Shown here in pieces: positions 1-7,898 of a stretch of DNA of 15,647 nt (within the stretch, counting starts at the first letter, position 1; each line of letters opens with the position of its first letter). Under the pieces are notes generated by a model, which searched no databases, was not told where the DNA came from, and saw only the letters and a list, made by a program, of their open reading frames with translations. Position numbers and translations under genes: made by a program. This DNA comes from an uncultured Clostridium sp. (GTDB lineage: Bacteria; Bacillota; Clostridia; Lachnospirales; Lachnospiraceae), in NCBI GenBank assembly GCA_947253885.1, contig CAMYAO010000029.1, positions 1-15,647 on the forward strand. The letters run 5' to 3'.

Positions 1-30
1 AGTCCACTTAAGCCCATTACATTCGGAAAA

Positions 31-69
31 GATATGATTGAATAGTTATTCAGTTGTATCTTTTTTTTT
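31..69 (+). terminator. Intrinsic terminator before the ECF gene
   Basis: A 13-bp stem (31-43 with 48-60, including a few G-U pairs) closes a 4-nt AGTT loop and is followed at once by nine T residues (61-69), the form of a Rho-independent terminator on the + strand. It either ends a gene lying left of the window or is the expression platform of a leader riboswitch controlling the ECF gene, whose start is 92 nt further on. Bases 1-30 are too few to show a ligand-binding fold. Confidence 0.8.
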
Positions 70-160
70 GAATTTTGCGACGATGAGAAGAGAGATAATA
101 TCCGTCTGCATAACTTTGGGGATTGAGAGACATAGTAGGAGATACAAAAGGAGAAGAATC

Positions 161-676
161 ATGGACAAAAGAAATCGTTTTACCCTGTTGGCGGCAACGG
201 CTGTATTAACAGCCTTGACTTATGTGTTTACAGCCTTTGTAAATGTAAGGCTTCCAATCATGGCAAATGGAGGTCTGGTACATTTGGGGAATCTGCCGAT
301 GTTTATCTGTGCGGTAATATTCGGTAAAAAAGCAGGTGCTTTTGCAGGTGCTGTCGGAATGGCAATTTTTGATTTGCTTTCCGGTTGGGTAATGTGGGCA
401 CCTTTTACTTTTGTAGTAGTAGGACTTATGGGATTTGCGGTAGGAGCAATCTGTGAAAAGAAAAGAGGAACTGCATGGTATGCCCTTGCATTCGGAATTG
501 CCCTGGTGATAAAGATCGTGGGTTATTACATTGCAGAGGGAATCATATTCGGAAACTGGATTGCACCGGTTGCATCTATACCGGGAAATGTAGTACAGGT
601 AGGTTTGGCTGCAGTCATCACATTGCTCATTATCGGAAGATTGCGAGTGGCGGCAGAACGTATTTTTAAATTATAG
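161..676 (+). CDS. ECF transporter S component (substrate-binding membrane subunit)
   Basis: A 171-residue, very hydrophobic protein with about five to six membrane spans, the usual size for the S component of an energy-coupling-factor vitamin importer. The segment NGGLVHLGN followed by GKKAGAFAG and DLLSGW resembles the PF07155-type S-component family. An AxxxA motif (A14-A18) in the first helix is the known docking element for the EcfT subunit. I chose ATG 161 because an AAAAGGAG ribosome site ends 7-9 nt upstream and the hydrophobic protein begins there. The open frame runs back to 38, but that extension is polar and crosses the terminator at 31-69. No EcfA or EcfT genes are present, so it probably shares a genome-wide energising module (group II). 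The substrate cannot be read from sequence; a vitamin or related small metabolite is likely. It is 10 nt upstream of the aminotransferase and probably cotranscribed with it. Confidence 0.88.
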   Translation: MDKRNRFTLLAATAVLTALTYVFTAFVNVRLPIMANGGLVHLGNLPMFICAVIFGKKAGAFAGAVGMAIFDLLSGWVMWAPFTFVVVGLMGFAVGAICEKKRGTAWYALAFGIALVIKIVGYYIAEGIIFGNWIAPVASIPGNVVQVGLAAVITLLIIGRLRVAAERIFKL

Positions 677-686
677 GGGGAGAGAG

Positions 687-1856
687 ATGTACAGAATGAT
701 GACACCCGGTCCGACGGAACCGGCAGAATCGGTATTACAGGCGAGAGCAAAGCGCTATTCCAATCCGGATGTGGATTTAGACTTTGTAGAATACTATAAA
801 CACTTATGTGAAGAAATCAGTCGTCTGCTTGATACGAAAAATGAAACGCTTATTTTGGGCGGAGAGGGAATCCTTGGATTGGAAGCAGCCTGTGCTTCTT
901 TGACAGAGCCGGGGGATAAAGTACTGGTAATCGAAAACGGTATTTTCGGAGAAGGCTTTCAGGATTTTGTAAAGATGTACGGCGGAGAACCCTGTCTGTT
1001 CTCCGGAGATCGCTTATGCGAGATAGATGTAAAGCAGTTGGAAGACTTTTTGGAGCAGAACCATGATTTTAAATATGCGACTGTGGTACATGGGGATACT
1101 CCGAGCGGTGTGAAAAATCAGGTGGAAAAGATCTGCCCGTTATTAAAAAAATACGGGATTCTGACAGTGGTAGATGCAGTGTCAACCGCATTTGGAGATG
1201 AGTTGCATACAGATCGCTGTCAAATTGATCTTTTATGCGGAGGATCTCAGAAAGCAGTTTCAGCACCTCCCGGATTGACATTTGTGGTTCTTTCGGAGGA
1301 CGCAAAAAAAGCTATAAGAGAGAGAACCCGTCCGATCGCATCTTTTTATGCAAATTTACAGGTATTTGAAAACTATTATACAGAAAAGTGGTTTCCGTAT
1401 ACGATGCCGATTTCAGATATATACGGACTTGGGGAAGCAATTCGCCTGATAGCGGAAGATGCAGATATGGTCGACAGACATACCTGTATTGCAGAGGCGA
1501 TCAGAGAGACCTTAAAAAAAGCCGGTCTGGAGTTATATTTGAAAAGCGGGTATGCCAATACCGTAACGGCTTTTCGGGTCCCAAAGCAGACAAGTGATCG
1601 GGCAATTTTGGAAAGAATGAAACAGGAGCATCATGTTTTACTTTCCGGTTCGTTTGGTGAATTGGCGGGAAAAGTAATCCGTATCGGGCATATGGGTCAG
1701 AATGCAACAGCGGAAAACATGGTGCTCGTATTAGAAACACTTCAGGAAACTCTGGAATATCTGAATGTTCCGATTCATTGTAATATGAAGGAAACCTTTT
1801 TGGGATTATATAAAATGCAGACATTAAGGATTGACTTTAATAGTCAAAACGTCTAG
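687..1856 (+). CDS. Class-V PLP aminotransferase (alanine-glyoxylate / serine-pyruvate type)
   Basis: A 389-residue cytosolic fold-type-I PLP enzyme. The N-terminus MMTPGPTEP is the typical opening of the alanine-glyoxylate / 2-aminoethylphosphonate aminotransferase group. D163 in VVDAVS should hold the pyridine nitrogen, K189 in GGSQKAVSAPPG is the expected Schiff-base lysine, and R332 in RIGHMG the substrate-carboxylate arginine. Start ATG 687 follows a GGGGGAGAGAG ribosome site just after the ECF stop codon (10-nt gap), so translation is probably coupled. The family transfers amino groups from small amino acids such as alanine or serine to glyoxylate or pyruvate, but exact substrates cannot be assigned. 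The last ~25 residues (after NVPIHC) extend past the usual family end and may be a poorly conserved tail. No terminator follows, so transcription may continue into the opp genes. Confidence 0.85.
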   Translation: MYRMMTPGPTEPAESVLQARAKRYSNPDVDLDFVEYYKHLCEEISRLLDTKNETLILGGEGILGLEAACASLTEPGDKVLVIENGIFGEGFQDFVKMYGGEPCLFSGDRLCEIDVKQLEDFLEQNHDFKYATVVHGDTPSGVKNQVEKICPLLKKYGILTVVDAVSTAFGDELHTDRCQIDLLCGGSQKAVSAPPGLTFVVLSEDAKKAIRERTRPIASFYANLQVFENYYTEKWFPYTMPISDIYGLGEAIRLIAEDADMVDRHTCIAEAIRETLKKAGLELYLKSGYANTVTAFRVPKQTSDRAILERMKQEHHVLLSGSFGELAGKVIRIGHMGQNATAENMVLVLETLQETLEYLNVPIHCNMKETFLGLYKMQTLRIDFNSQNV

Positions 1857-1902
1857 TATAAGATAGATACTGATAAAAAGGGAAGAATACTATCCTGACG
1901 CT

Positions 1903-1933
1903 TTAACACATCAAAGTGATGTATTAGTATATT
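1903..1933 (+). promoter_or_regulatory. Candidate promoter and dyad upstream of oppB
   Basis: TTAACA (1903-1908) matches five of six -35 positions. Possible -10 hexamers are TAGTAT (1925, 16-nt spacer) or TATATT (1928, 19-nt spacer). Between them lies a 6-bp dyad, ACATCA-AAG-TGATGT (1908-1922), placed like a repressor site. A second candidate is TTGACT (1831) with TAGTAT (1854), 17-nt spacing, inside the end of the aminotransferase gene. None is fully consensus, so this is a tentative call. Confidence 0.35.
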
Positions 1934-1958
1934 AAGGAAAAATAGAGGGAGATTTGGC

Positions 1959-2876
1959 GTGACAAAGTACATTGTAAAACGAATTATTTTCGGAATTGTA
2001 ACTATTTTTATAGTTGCGGCACTGACATTTTTCTTGATGAATCTGGTTCCGGGGAACCCGTTCGTTTCGGAAAAATCTATGAGTGCGGCAGCACAGGAAG
2101 CATTAAAGGTAAAATACGGGTTGGACAAACCGTTGATTATTCAGTTTAAAAATTATCTGTTTAATGTATTACAGGGAGATTTCGGCAGCAGCTTAAAGCA
2201 AAGAGGCTACACGGTGTCGCAGATTATCCGTACACAGTTCCCTGTTTCCGCAAGAATCGGAGGAATGGCAGTTATCCTGTCTTTATTATTGGGAATACCG
2301 TTGGGTTCAATTGCGGCATTACATAGAAATAAAGTATTAGATAAAGTGATCATGGTATTTACAACTATCGGGATTGCAATCCCGAGTTTCGTTATCTGTA
2401 CACTTCTTATGTATTTCCTTGGGGTAAAACTTCAGTTATTACCTACTTATGGTATAGATTCTCCGGCAAACTATGTTATGCCGGTAATTGCACTTGCATT
2501 CTATCCGACTTCTTATATTATCCGACAGATGCGTTCGTCTATGTTGGACGTGTTAAATAAGGATTATATGCGGACTGCAAAGGCAAAAGGATTAAGCGAG
2601 CGAACCAGCCTGTTTAAGCATGCTGCCCGAAATGCAATTCTTCCGATCATTACATATGTAGGCCCTATGACAGCCTATACATTGGTGGGCAGTTTCGTAG
2701 TAGAGAAGATTTTTACTATTCCGGGACTGGGAAGTCAGTTTGTTACCGGTGTTATCAATCAGGATTACACTGTGATTATGGGAGTTACGATTTTCCTTGC
2801 AACAATCGTAATCACCATCAATGTAATCGTAGATATTTTGTACACAATAGTTGATCCACGAATCAAACTGCACTAA
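1959..2876 (+). CDS. oppB: Oligopeptide ABC transporter permease OppB
   Basis: A 305-residue inner-membrane permease of the binding-protein-dependent transport family (PF00528), the standard length for OppB/DppB. The N-terminal helix MTKYIVKRIIFGIVTIFIV and the periplasmic-loop motif LQGDFGSS are typical of OppB. The EAA loop that docks the ATPase lies at about residues 202-230 (DYMRTAKAKGL...). It forms the translocation channel with OppC. The start is GTG 1959, preceded by an AGAGGGAGAT ribosome site 7 nt away; no better start lies nearby. It opens the five-gene cluster oppB-C-D-F-A, and its stop codon is part of the oppC ribosome site. Permeases alone do not fully separate oligopeptide, dipeptide and nickel systems; the OppA-type receptor downstream favours oligopeptides. 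Confidence 0.93.
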   Translation: MTKYIVKRIIFGIVTIFIVAALTFFLMNLVPGNPFVSEKSMSAAAQEALKVKYGLDKPLIIQFKNYLFNVLQGDFGSSLKQRGYTVSQIIRTQFPVSARIGGMAVILSLLLGIPLGSIAALHRNKVLDKVIMVFTTIGIAIPSFVICTLLMYFLGVKLQLLPTYGIDSPANYVMPVIALAFYPTSYIIRQMRSSMLDVLNKDYMRTAKAKGLSERTSLFKHAARNAILPIITYVGPMTAYTLVGSFVVEKIFTIPGLGSQFVTGVINQDYTVIMGVTIFLATIVITINVIVDILYTIVDPRIKLH

Positions 2877-2889
2877 GGAGGTCAGAAGA

Positions 2890-3936
2890 ATGAAGAAAAA
2901 TCCATTAAGTTTTCAACCTCGATTGAATCCGGAAGATTTTGTGCTGGCATCAAAAGAGGAGAAAGAGGGCTTAAATATAATGCGCCCCAGTGTTGGATTC
3001 TGGAAAGACGGATTTCAACGTTTAAAAAAGAATAAAGTTGCAATGGTATGTCTCATAATTGTTGTGATTGTATTTATCTTTGCATTTATCGTACCTGCAG
3101 TTTATCCATACAATTATTCCCAGCAGATTATGGGAAGTGAAAATCTTGCACCGATGAAGTACTCTGCACAGGAGTTGGCAGATAAGGCGGCAGGAAAAAG
3201 TGTATTTCCTCACTTTTTGGGAACTGACAGTTTAGGACGTGATTATGCCATCCGTGTAATGATGGGATCACGTATTTCCTTGTTGGTAGGTTTGGTTGCT
3301 TCTTTTATAGTATTGGTGATTGGAGCGATTTACGGATCTGTTGCCGGATATTTTGGCGGAAAGATTGATATGATCATGATGCGTATCGTAGATATTATCT
3401 ATACGATACCGGATATTCTGCTGATCGTATTATTGACATTTGCATTAAAATCCCCTCTGGCTCACTTGGCTGAAAAACCGGGATTTGCATGGGTAGGCAC
3501 TCTGGGAACAAATCTGATCTCGATTTTTATCGTATTTGCACTCTTATATTGGGTAGGTATGGCGAGAATCGTACGAGGTCAGATTCTGCAGTTAAAAGAG
3601 CAGGAATATGTAACAGCTGCAAAAGCGCTCGGAGCAAAAAGCGGTTATATTATCCGCCGTCACCTATTGACCAATATGATCGGTACGCTGATTGTAACCA
3701 CGACATTGCAGATTCCTTCTGCAATCTTTACAGAGAGTTTCTTGTCCTTCCTGGGAATCGGGGTTGCGATTCCGATGCCTTCACTGGGAAGTCTGGCAAG
3801 TGAAGCGATTTCGGCAATCCAGATATATCCATATTTATTGTTTGCACCGGCACTTTTGATTTCGATCATTATTCTGGCGTTTAATTTACTTGGAGACGGT
3901 TTACGAGATGCATTTGATCCACAGTTAAAGAATTAG
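2890..3936 (+). CDS. oppC: Oligopeptide ABC transporter permease OppC
   Basis: A 348-residue permease, partner of OppB. A cytosolic N-terminal segment (about 1-45) leads into a first helix at ~50-70. The OppC hallmark FLGTDSLGRD (109-118) opens the permease domain, and the EAA loop lies at about 238-265 (QEYVTAAKALGAKSG...). I chose ATG 2890 because a perfect AAGGAGGT ribosome site (2875-2882) overlaps the oppB stop, 7 nt before it. An in-frame ATG at 2851 lies inside oppB without such a site. Residues ~73-107, between the first helix and the FLGTD motif, form an external loop with a KYSAQELADKAAGK segment, somewhat longer than in minimal homologues. The oppB gap is 13 nt and the oppD gap 14 nt, so this is an obligate operon. 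Confidence 0.93.
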   Translation: MKKNPLSFQPRLNPEDFVLASKEEKEGLNIMRPSVGFWKDGFQRLKKNKVAMVCLIIVVIVFIFAFIVPAVYPYNYSQQIMGSENLAPMKYSAQELADKAAGKSVFPHFLGTDSLGRDYAIRVMMGSRISLLVGLVASFIVLVIGAIYGSVAGYFGGKIDMIMMRIVDIIYTIPDILLIVLLTFALKSPLAHLAEKPGFAWVGTLGTNLISIFIVFALLYWVGMARIVRGQILQLKEQEYVTAAKALGAKSGYIIRRHLLTNMIGTLIVTTTLQIPSAIFTESFLSFLGIGVAIPMPSLGSLASEAISAIQIYPYLLFAPALLISIIILAFNLLGDGLRDAFDPQLKN

Positions 3937-3950
3937 GAAGGTAGATAGCG

Positions 3951-4949
3951 ATGAATGAAGAATATTTAGTACAAATTGAGCATGAACGTCTGTCTTTCTT
4001 TACTCCTGTCGGTGAGGTTAAGGCTTTAAATGATGTATCACTACATGTAAAACCCGGTGAAGTACTTGGAATTGTTGGAGAGTCAGGTTCCGGTAAATCC
4101 GTTACCTCATACAGCCTGATGGGATTGACAGCACATCCCGGTAAGATCGTAGGCGGAGATCTGTATTTTAACGGACATCATATTAATGAGATGTCGGAAA
4201 AAGAGATGCGCAAGATCCGGGGAAAAGAAGTTTCTATTATTTTCCAGGATCCTATGACCAGCCTGAATCCGGTATATTCTGTCGGAAATCAGTTAAGAGA
4301 AGCAATTATGCTTCACACCGGAAAAAATAAAAAACAGGCAAATGAAAGAGCGGCAGAGCTGTTGAGACTGGTAGGAATCAATGAGCCGTTAAAACGTTTG
4401 AAACAATATCCTCATGAATTATCCGGAGGGATGAGACAGCGTGTTATGATTGCGATGGCGCTGGCCTGTGAACCGAAGCTGCTGATTGCAGACGAACCTA
4501 CTACAGCACTGGATGTCACGATTCAGGCACAGATTATGGAACTTATGATGGATCTGAAAGAAAAATTGGGAATGGCTATCATAATGATTACACATGATCT
4601 GGGAATCGTTGCAAGTATGTGTGATCGAATTGCAGTTATGTATGCCGGCAAGGTGATTGAAACCGGTACTACCGACGAGATCTTCTATGAACCTCATCAT
4701 GAATATACAAAGGGACTGCTCAGAAGTATTCCGGATATGACGGAATCGGCATATCAGCGACTGGTTCCGATTGAAGGAACTCCTGTCGATCTGCTGAATC
4801 CTCCAAAGGGCTGCGGATTTGCTTCCCGATGTGACAAGTGTATGAAGATTTGTCTGAAGGAACTGCCGCCGAAAACCGAATTGACTTCCACCCATTATGC
4901 GGAATGTTGGATGAATCAAAAAGCAGAGTATGAAAAGGAGAGTAATTAG
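3951..4949 (+). CDS. oppD: Oligopeptide ABC transporter ATPase OppD
   Basis: A 332-residue cytosolic ATPase, one of the two unequal motors of the importer. It has Walker A GESGSGKS (43-50), the Q-loop FQDP (Q99), signature LSGGMRQR (157-164), Walker B LLIADEP (177-183) and H-loop histidine H215. The C-terminal oligopeptide/dipeptide extension (oligo_HPY) carries a cysteine group at 288, 294, 297, 301 and 319. In some family members such cysteines are reported to hold an iron-sulfur cluster; that is recollection and not shown here. The ATG follows a GGAAGGTAG ribosome site. The stop TAG is directly followed by the oppF ATG, so translation is likely coupled. Confidence 0.94.
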   Translation: MNEEYLVQIEHERLSFFTPVGEVKALNDVSLHVKPGEVLGIVGESGSGKSVTSYSLMGLTAHPGKIVGGDLYFNGHHINEMSEKEMRKIRGKEVSIIFQDPMTSLNPVYSVGNQLREAIMLHTGKNKKQANERAAELLRLVGINEPLKRLKQYPHELSGGMRQRVMIAMALACEPKLLIADEPTTALDVTIQAQIMELMMDLKEKLGMAIIMITHDLGIVASMCDRIAVMYAGKVIETGTTDEIFYEPHHEYTKGLLRSIPDMTESAYQRLVPIEGTPVDLLNPPKGCGFASRCDKCMKICLKELPPKTELTSTHYAECWMNQKAEYEKESN

Positions 4950-6008
4950 ATGAAGGCTGAAAAATTAATTGTAGCAGAGCATCTTCAGCAGTACTTTCCT
5001 GCGGGCGGCTTTGGTAAAAATAAAAAATATGTACAAGCAGTAGATGATGTTTCCTTTTATATCAATAAGGGAGAAACATTGGGGCTGGTAGGAGAATCGG
5101 GATGCGGAAAGACAACAACCGGTCGTTCTCTGCTGAGACTGTATGAACCGACAAAGGGAAGAATTATTTTTAAGGACGAAGTGCTGTTTGACAGTGGAGA
5201 TGTTCCATTATACAATTTAAATGGAGTGGCACAGACGGACAGTGAGGGAAATGTCGTATATGGTACAAAGACGGCATTGGATATGACGCCATTTCGTCAG
5301 AAAATGCAGATTGTATTTCAGGATCCGTATGCAAGTCTTGATCCCCGTATGACAGTAGGTGAGATTGTAGCGGAGGGACTGGATGTAAATAAGCTGGTTT
5401 CAAGTAAGGCGGACAGAAGAAATCGTGTAATCGAGATGCTTCAGCATGTCGGATTGAACAGTGAGCATGCAAACCGTTATCCGCATGAATTTTCCGGCGG
5501 TCAGAGGCAGCGTGTCGGCATTGCCAGAGCGTTGGCGATGAATCCGGAGTTTATTGTCTGTGATGAGCCTATTTCCGCATTGGATGTATCGATTCAGGCA
5601 CAGGTTATCAATATGTTTGAGGATTTGCAGGAGTCTTTGGGATTGACTTATCTGTTTATTGCTCATGACTTATCGATTGTAAATCATATCTCAGACAGGA
5701 TCGGTGTTATGTATTTAGGAAAACTTGTGGAACTGGCGGATGCCAATGAGTTGATTTTCCACAATGTGCATCCATATACAAAGAGTTTGATATCAGCAAT
5801 TCCGATTGCAGATCCTAAGATTGCAAGGGCAAATAAGCGTATTGTATTAGAAGGAGATGTTCCGAGTCCGTTGAATCCGCCTAGCGGGTGTCATTTCCGG
5901 ACCAGATGTCCATATGCGGATGAGCAGTGTGCCTGTGAGGAACCGAAATGGGAAGAGGTCTCCAAAGGACATTTTGCGGCATGTCACCATTTAGATAAAG
6001 TAAATTAA
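4950..6008 (+). CDS. oppF: Oligopeptide ABC transporter ATPase OppF
   Basis: A 352-residue ATPase paired with OppD. Walker A is GESGCGKT (48-55), Q-loop Q124 in FQDPYASLDPR, signature FSGGQRQR (181-188), Walker B FIVCDEP (201-207) and H-loop H239. The C-terminal oligo_HPY region has cysteines at 314, 320, 327, 329 and 345. Compared with usual OppF sequences there is an insertion of some 25-30 residues (about 82-112, rich in D, G, N and T) between the second strand and the Q-loop. It keeps frame and all motifs, so it is not a damaged gene. Its ribosome site AAAGGAG lies inside the end of oppD and there is no gap between the genes. Confidence 0.94.
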   Translation: MKAEKLIVAEHLQQYFPAGGFGKNKKYVQAVDDVSFYINKGETLGLVGESGCGKTTTGRSLLRLYEPTKGRIIFKDEVLFDSGDVPLYNLNGVAQTDSEGNVVYGTKTALDMTPFRQKMQIVFQDPYASLDPRMTVGEIVAEGLDVNKLVSSKADRRNRVIEMLQHVGLNSEHANRYPHEFSGGQRQRVGIARALAMNPEFIVCDEPISALDVSIQAQVINMFEDLQESLGLTYLFIAHDLSIVNHISDRIGVMYLGKLVELADANELIFHNVHPYTKSLISAIPIADPKIARANKRIVLEGDVPSPLNPPSGCHFRTRCPYADEQCACEEPKWEEVSKGHFAACHHLDKVN

Positions 6009-6028
6009 TAATCAGAGAAACCATTAGT

Positions 6029-6057
6029 TTGACTCAACTTGCAGTTGCTTATATAAG
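6029..6057 (+). promoter_or_regulatory. Promoter of the oppA receptor gene
   Basis: TTGACT (6029-6034) and TATAAG (6052-6057) are separated by exactly 17 nt, each one base from consensus. Transcription would start near 6064, giving a leader of about 58 nt with an AAAAGAGGG ribosome site. A separate promoter for the receptor fits the known need for more binding protein than permease. There is no terminator between oppF and oppA, so read-through from oppB also reaches it. Confidence 0.65.
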
Positions 6058-6121
6058 TGATTGTAATTGATATATAACCTATAGAAGCTTTTTTGAAAAG
6101 AACGAAAAGAGGGACTTACAA

Positions 6122-7792
6122 ATGAAAAATCTTAAAAAAAGACTTTCTGTACTTGTTACTATGGGTCTATGCGTAGCTATGACAGTTGGTTTAGCTGCCT
6201 GTGGTAATTCCGGTAATAATGCAAGCACAGACACAAAAACATTAACTGTTCAGTTGGGACCGACTCCCGAGACAATTGACCCGGCATTAAATTCTGCTGT
6301 TGACGGCGGTAACTACATCTTATTTTGCTATGACAATCTGTTGACATTGGATAAGGACGGAAATGTTGCTCCGGGTTTGGCAAAGAAATGGGAAACAAGT
6401 AAAGATAAAAAAACATGGACCTTCCATTTACGTGATGGGTTAAAGTGGTCAGACGGCTCTAAGCTTACTGCAAAGGATTTTGTTTACAGCTGGCGTCGTG
6501 TTGCAGATCCTAAAACAGCAGCTCCTTACGGAGAAACTGTTTTGAAGATGGTAAAAGGATACAAAGATGCGATCGGTAATCCGGATGATAAAGGTAAGCA
6601 GACTACAAAACCTGATACAAGCAAGCTGGGAGTAGTTGCAAAGGATGACAAGACCTTGGTAGTTACTTTAAACAATCCATGTAGTTATTTTGATCAGTTG
6701 GCTGCATTTACTACACTTTCTCCTGTAAAAGAGTCTTCTATCAAAAAATATGGCGACAAATGGTCTATTACGCCAAAAGCATATGTTACAAGTGGAGCAT
6801 TTTATGTAAGTGAATATGAAAAAGATCATATCACATTTAAGAAAAATCCAAATTACTGGAATGCATCAGCTATTAAATTAGAGACAATCAAAGCAATTTT
6901 AACAAATGATACAAATGCTGCATACACTGCATATCAGTCCGGTAAAGCACAGATGATCAAGTCTGTTCCTACAGATCAGGTAAAAGCACTTCAGGGAAAA
7001 TCTGATTTCCATGTAGATAAGATTTTAGGTACCTACTATATCAGTTTGAATCACAAAAAAGCAGTATTTAAAGATGCTAAAGTTCGTGAAGCTTTAAGTT
7101 TGGCAATTGACAGAAACTATATTTCTAAAACAATTACAAACGGAGTATACAGTCCGGCAAACACCTTTGTACCATCCGGTGTAAAAAATACAGACGGATC
7201 CGACTGGATCAAGAGTATAAATAACGGACAGGGTTATATCAATAATGATACTCATAAAGAGAATTTAGAAAAAGCTAAGAAATTATTAGCAGAAGCAGGT
7301 CATAAAGATGGTAAGGGTATTCCTACTATTACTTATTCTATCAATGATGACGGATATCATAAAAAGATTGGTGAATATCTGCAGCAGGCATGGAAACAGC
7401 TTGGTATCAACTTAAAGGTTGACGTTGTAGAATGGCAGTCCTTCTTACCACAGAGACGTGCCGGAAACTATGATTCCTGCCGAAACGGTTGGGTTATGGA
7501 TTATAATGATCCAAGCAATATTTTGGAATTGTTAACAACAACAAACGGTAACAATGATGGTAAATATGCAAACAGAAAGTTTGATGCTATGATTGAGAAA
7601 GCTGCTAATGATACAAACAATGCAGAGCGTAACAAGATCTATCATCAGGCAGAAGATATGCTTATGAAAGACACTGCTATGATTCCATTGTTATATTACA
7701 ATGATTTCTATTTACAGAACTCAAATGTAACCGGCTCATGGCATGGTGTTAACGGATATTGGTACTTCCAATATGCATCAATTTCTAAATAA
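6122..7792 (+). CDS. oppA: Oligopeptide-binding lipoprotein OppA (SBP family 5)
   Basis: A 556-residue solute-binding protein (SBP_bac_5, PF00496) that captures peptides outside the cell and hands them to OppBC. The N-terminus is a lipoprotein signal: KNLKKR, a hydrophobic core, then lipobox LAAC with C27 as the lipidated residue, followed by a G/N/S-rich linker. The mature start LTVQLGPTPETIDPALNS and the block FVYSWRRVADPKTAAPY are typical of the OppA/MppA branch, which supports an oligopeptide system over a dipeptide or nickel one. The length is normal for the family. The gene uses more T- and A-ending codons than its neighbours, as highly expressed genes here might. It has its own promoter (6029-6057) and a strong terminator (7816-7847). 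Exact peptide preference is unknown. Confidence 0.93.
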   Translation: MKNLKKRLSVLVTMGLCVAMTVGLAACGNSGNNASTDTKTLTVQLGPTPETIDPALNSAVDGGNYILFCYDNLLTLDKDGNVAPGLAKKWETSKDKKTWTFHLRDGLKWSDGSKLTAKDFVYSWRRVADPKTAAPYGETVLKMVKGYKDAIGNPDDKGKQTTKPDTSKLGVVAKDDKTLVVTLNNPCSYFDQLAAFTTLSPVKESSIKKYGDKWSITPKAYVTSGAFYVSEYEKDHITFKKNPNYWNASAIKLETIKAILTNDTNAAYTAYQSGKAQMIKSVPTDQVKALQGKSDFHVDKILGTYYISLNHKKAVFKDAKVREALSLAIDRNYISKTITNGVYSPANTFVPSGVKNTDGSDWIKSINNGQGYINNDTHKENLEKAKKLLAEAGHKDGKGIPTITYSINDDGYHKKIGEYLQQAWKQLGINLKVDVVEWQSFLPQRRAGNYDSCRNGWVMDYNDPSNILELLTTTNGNNDGKYANRKFDAMIEKAANDTNNAERNKIYHQAEDMLMKDTAMIPLLYYNDFYLQNSNVTGSWHGVNGYWYFQYASISK

Positions 7793-7815
7793 GGTTTTTC
7801 TATAGGTTATAGAAT

Positions 7816-7847
7816 AAAAAGAGTTGTCGTAAAGGCAGCTCTTTTTT
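7816..7847 (+). terminator. Intrinsic terminator after oppA
   Basis: An 8-bp stem GAGTTGTC / GGCAGCTC (7821-7828 with 7834-7841, G-U pairs included) has a GTAAA loop, an A5 run before it and T6 after it (7842-7847). The A and T runs can extend the stem. It ends the opp unit. Just upstream is a second small perfect hairpin, TTCTATA-GGT-TATAGAA (7798-7814). Confidence 0.88.
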
Positions 7848-7860
7848 GTGTGATAAATAG

Positions 7861-7889
7861 TTGACAATAGAGAAGATTTAGTTTATACT
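7861..7889 (+). promoter_or_regulatory. Strong sigma-A promoter of the DUF2325/DUF3793 unit
   Basis: A perfect -35 TTGACA (7861-7866), 17-nt spacer and TATACT -10 (7884-7889, one mismatch). Expected start is near 7896. The -10 element lies inside the first TTAG-N6-CTAA dyad, so a bound repressor would block polymerase. Confidence 0.85.
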
Positions 7890-7891
7890 AA
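7878..7891. promoter_or_regulatory. TTAG-N6-CTAA dyad, copy 1 (over the -10)
   Basis: TTAGTTTATACTAA is a dyad with perfect 4-bp outer arms that contains the whole -10 hexamer TATACT. It is the first of three alike sites. The centre-to-centre distance to copy 2 is 21 bp, two helical turns, so proteins on both sites would sit on one DNA face. Operator function is inferred. Confidence 0.65.
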
Positions 7892-7898
7892 TATTGAG

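Noticed and set aside
38..160. Upstream extension of the ECF S-component frame to ATG 38
   Set aside because: The 41 extra residues are unlike the family, cross the terminator at 31-69, and ATG 161 has a good ribosome site and gives a normal N-terminus.
4419..4919. 166-codon open frame on the minus strand within oppD
   Set aside because: It is antisense to a fully intact ATPase with all motifs; its residues mirror the codon use of oppD.
6025..6038. A fourth TTAG-N6-CTAA site at the oppA promoter (TTAGTTTGACTCAA)
   Set aside because: The right half is TCAA rather than CTAA, so the dyad is broken; the likeness mainly reflects the -35 sequence TTGACT.
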